DNA of 64,000 nucleotides, taken from Micromonospora olivasterospora. Its GTDB lineage: Bacteria; Actinomycetota; Actinomycetes; Mycobacteriales; Micromonosporaceae. The notes under the pieces are model-generated. The model made no database searches. It had not been told where the DNA came from and saw only the letters and a list, made by a program, of their open reading frames with translations. The stretch spans positions 3,720,001-3,784,000 of the forward strand of contig NZ_VLKE01000001.1 in the NCBI RefSeq assembly GCF_007830265.1, written 5' to 3'. Position numbers and translations under genes: made by a program. Positions 62,243 through 64,000 of this stretch are shown here, piece by piece; position 1 is the stretch's first letter; each line of letters opens with the position of its first letter.

Positions 62243-63779
62243 CAACGCCGTTGCGTTTGGCGATCGGCGGATGAGTCAAGGGGGACTTTGAAGACGCGAA
62301 CGGGACTTCTGATAGATCAACTTGTGTCGAGCAAGAAGATCATGCCTCAGGAGTCCCGTTGCAGGAGAAGTCTGTCATCACCCGGTCGATCGAGGTAGCC
62401 GGGGGTGTGCACGCGCCCGGACATCTGGGCGAGTTGACCCAGATCATCGACTTCGACCTGGTCGACGCGGTGCTGGAAGAAACCGGGACACGCGAGAAGC
62501 GGCTGCGGCTGCTGCCGTCTCGGGTCGTGGTGTACTTCGTCCTCGCACTCGCCCTGCTCGACCGCTGTTCCTACCGAGCGACGTGGGGGAAGCTGACCGC
62601 GGCCCTGGCCGGCTTGTGCCTGACGCGGCCGAGTATCTCCTCACTGTCACGCGCTCGCCGCCGGGTCGGAGTAGCGCCGCTACGGCGCCTGTTCGAGACC
62701 CTGGCCGGTGCCGTCGGTCTGCTCGGCCAGCCCGGCGTGTTCTACCGGGGCCTGCGTACCGTGGCCATCGACGGCACCCACCTGCACGTGCCCGACGAGG
62801 AACGGGTCACCTGGCGCTACCCCAAACGCGTAGGAGACAAGCTGGAGTTCGGCTACCCGCTGCTACGGCTGCTCGTGGTGATCGAGTGTGGGACCCGCGC
62901 CCTGCTCGCCGCGGCCTTCGGCCCCGAAACAGAAGGCGAACTGGCTTACGCGCGGCGGCTTCTGGGCGTCCTGGACCGCACGATGCTGCTGCTGGCCGAC
63001 GCCGGCTTCGACGCCGCGGAATTCCTGCGCGACGTCGGCGCCACCGGCGCGCAGTTCCTGGTCCGCTCATCCGCCCGCCGCTGCCCGACCATCCAGCGTC
63101 GCCTACCCGACGGCTCCTACCTGGCCCGCATCGGCTACGGCAGCCTACCCGCTCTCATCCTGGTGCGGGTCATCGAAGCGCAGGTCACCGTCACACTGGC
63201 CGACGGCAGCCTGCGGCGCGAGCAGTGGCGGCTGATCACCAGCCTGACAGACCACACCCGCTACCCCGCCCACGAACTCGTGGACCTCTACCACGAACGC
63301 TGGCAGGCCGAAACCACGTATTTCTCGATCAAAGCGACCATGCTCGACGGCCGCGTCCTGCGCTCCCGCAGCATCCCCGGGATCGAGCAGGAGGTGTACG
63401 CCCTGCTCACCGCCTACCAGGCCCTCATCCGCGCGGCAGCAGACGCCACCTGCACCCAGCCCGGCCTGGACATGGACCGGATCAGCTTCACCGTCCTCAT
63501 CGACGCCGCCGCCGACACGATCACCACCGCCAGCGGAATCCTTCCCGGCAGCTCAACCGACCTCCTCGGCACGATAGGCCACGCCGCGCTGGCCGACCTC
63601 CTACCCGCCTGGCGCCGCCCTCGAATCAAGGCCCGCTCCCGCAAGAACCCGACCAGCAAGTACAGCCCGAACGCCGGACAGCACCCCGCAACCACGCAGA
63701 CCTACACCTTCCACGCCGACATCACAATCTTCGAAAAGGGGCTTGCCTCCCGCTCACGGCGCTAAACGCAACGGTGTTG
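62243..63779 (+). mobile_element. IS4-family insertion sequence B, complete
   Basis: The 1537-bp element has 20-bp inverted repeats CAACRCCGTTGCGTTTRGCG. It is flanked by a perfect 10-bp target duplication TGGTGACCTG (62233-62242 and 63780-63789). It lies inside istA. Confidence 0.9.
62359..63765 (+). CDS. IS4-family transposase B
   Basis: This 468-residue relative of transposase A shares GGVHAPGHLGELTQIIDFDL at the N-terminus. VAIDGTHLHVPDE has the first catalytic Asp, LLLADAGFDAAEFLRDVG the second, and YHERWQAETTYFSIKATMLD the Glu. The TTG start at 62359 is preceded by AGGAG, as in element A. Overall similarity to A is clear but not close, so they are different IS types of one group. Confidence 0.92.
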   Translation: MQEKSVITRSIEVAGGVHAPGHLGELTQIIDFDLVDAVLEETGTREKRLRLLPSRVVVYFVLALALLDRCSYRATWGKLTAALAGLCLTRPSISSLSRARRRVGVAPLRRLFETLAGAVGLLGQPGVFYRGLRTVAIDGTHLHVPDEERVTWRYPKRVGDKLEFGYPLLRLLVVIECGTRALLAAAFGPETEGELAYARRLLGVLDRTMLLLADAGFDAAEFLRDVGATGAQFLVRSSARRCPTIQRRLPDGSYLARIGYGSLPALILVRVIEAQVTVTLADGSLRREQWRLITSLTDHTRYPAHELVDLYHERWQAETTYFSIKATMLDGRVLRSRSIPGIEQEVYALLTAYQALIRAAADATCTQPGLDMDRISFTVLIDAAADTITTASGILPGSSTDLLGTIGHAALADLLPAWRRPRIKARSRKNPTSKYSPNAGQHPATTQTYTFHADITIFEKGLASRSRR

Positions 63780-64000
63780 TGGTGACCTGCCGTTCGACCC
63801 GCCCTTTGCCGGTCGGCCGATAGGCGGCCAGCACATCGATGTCGAAGTCGTAGTGCCCGGCGAACGCGACCGCTTCCGGGTGCAGCGGCACCGCCTGGCC
63901 CGGGGCGACATGCCGGCGGACCACGGTCTTGGTCCGGTCGTAGACGATCGCCCCGGGAACCCCGCCGAAGTGCGCGAACGCCCGCCGGTGACACTCCCAG
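63780..64000 (-). pseudogene. istA: IstA transposase, central part (split by IS4, continues outside the window)
   Basis: The minus strand reads WECHRRAFAHFGGVPGAIVY, DRTKTVVRRHVAPGQAVPLH, then GHYDFDIDVLAAYRPTGKGR and VERQV, the DDE core of IstA. It includes the Asp in IVYD and the Glu in GRVERQV. The N-terminus lies beyond position 64000. The left limit is the IS4 insertion. Confidence 0.85.

Larger units (their letters stand above)
60511..64000 (-). mobile_element. IS21-family element interrupted by IS4, runs off the window
   Basis: The left end is near 60511 (TGTCGGGGTACTCG), with two direct TGCAGAGGT repeats (60530-60538 and 60554-60562) as in IS21 termini. It encodes a small protein, IstB and IstA. 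IstA is split by the IS4-type element at 62243-63779. The right end lies outside the window. Confidence 0.82.

Overview
The window comes from a high-G+C actinobacterium, most likely a member of the Micromonosporaceae. I infer this from the G+C-rich codon use, the complete F420 gene set (fbiA, fbiB, fbiC), a WhiB protein, the DUF397/DUF5753 regulator pair, and many GTGA/ATGA gene overlaps. The genus call is inference, because no rRNA or phylogenetic marker lies in the window.

Positions 1-13.6 kb are a conserved actinobacterial block: a GT4 glycosyltransferase, mannose-1-phosphate guanylyltransferase, a NUDIX hydrolase, fbiB/fbiA, fbiC, whiB, a zincin-like protein and a DUF3499 protein. The order recalls the Rv3258c-Rv3265c neighbourhood of Mycobacterium tuberculosis, with fbiC added. 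Positions 13.5-30.9 kb are a polyamine uptake and catabolism region: a class III aminotransferase, an Lrp regulator, a PotDABC-type ABC importer, a saccharopine-dehydrogenase-like protein, gamma-aminobutyraldehyde dehydrogenase, GabT, and further aldehyde dehydrogenases with their own regulator. Two FAD-dependent oxidoreductase genes that normally belong to such a region seem to survive only as internally deleted stubs (13536-13733 and 21778-21953).

Positions 30.9-37.8 kb are a polymorphic-toxin locus: a deaminase-like/SUKH protein, a YbaB-like protein, a small WXG-like helical protein, a 1469-residue toxin, and a candidate immunity gene. The toxin carries two recognisable warheads, a papain-fold glutamine-deamidase-like domain and a C-terminal RelA/SpoT-like domain. 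The second lies in a tip of clearly lower G+C with three TTA codons. tRNA-His, two lipoprotein L,D-transpeptidases and tRNA-Lys follow at 38.0-41.2 kb.

Downstream of tRNA-Lys the sequence becomes accessory. It holds an IS5 copy with a 3-bp target duplication and a replication-relaxation protein. Next comes a gene group at 43.8-54.0 kb: an HTH/TPR regulator, a phosphotransferase, three small overlapping ORFs, a B12-binding radical SAM protein, an aldo/keto reductase, a CYTH protein, an HTH regulator, a pentapeptide-repeat protein and a P-loop kinase. An IS701 element interrupts the kinase end. From 55.4 kb to the end the window is mostly stacked insertion sequences (IS630 relics, IS982, two IS4-type elements with perfect 10-bp duplications, a truncated IS5 and an IS21 split by IS4), around one aminotransferase gene.

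Three genes in the first 17 kb (the 7.6-kb membrane protein, fbiC and the DUF5753 regulator) read correctly only if a single base is added or removed. Base-level sequence error is the simplest explanation and should be kept in mind when using those translations.
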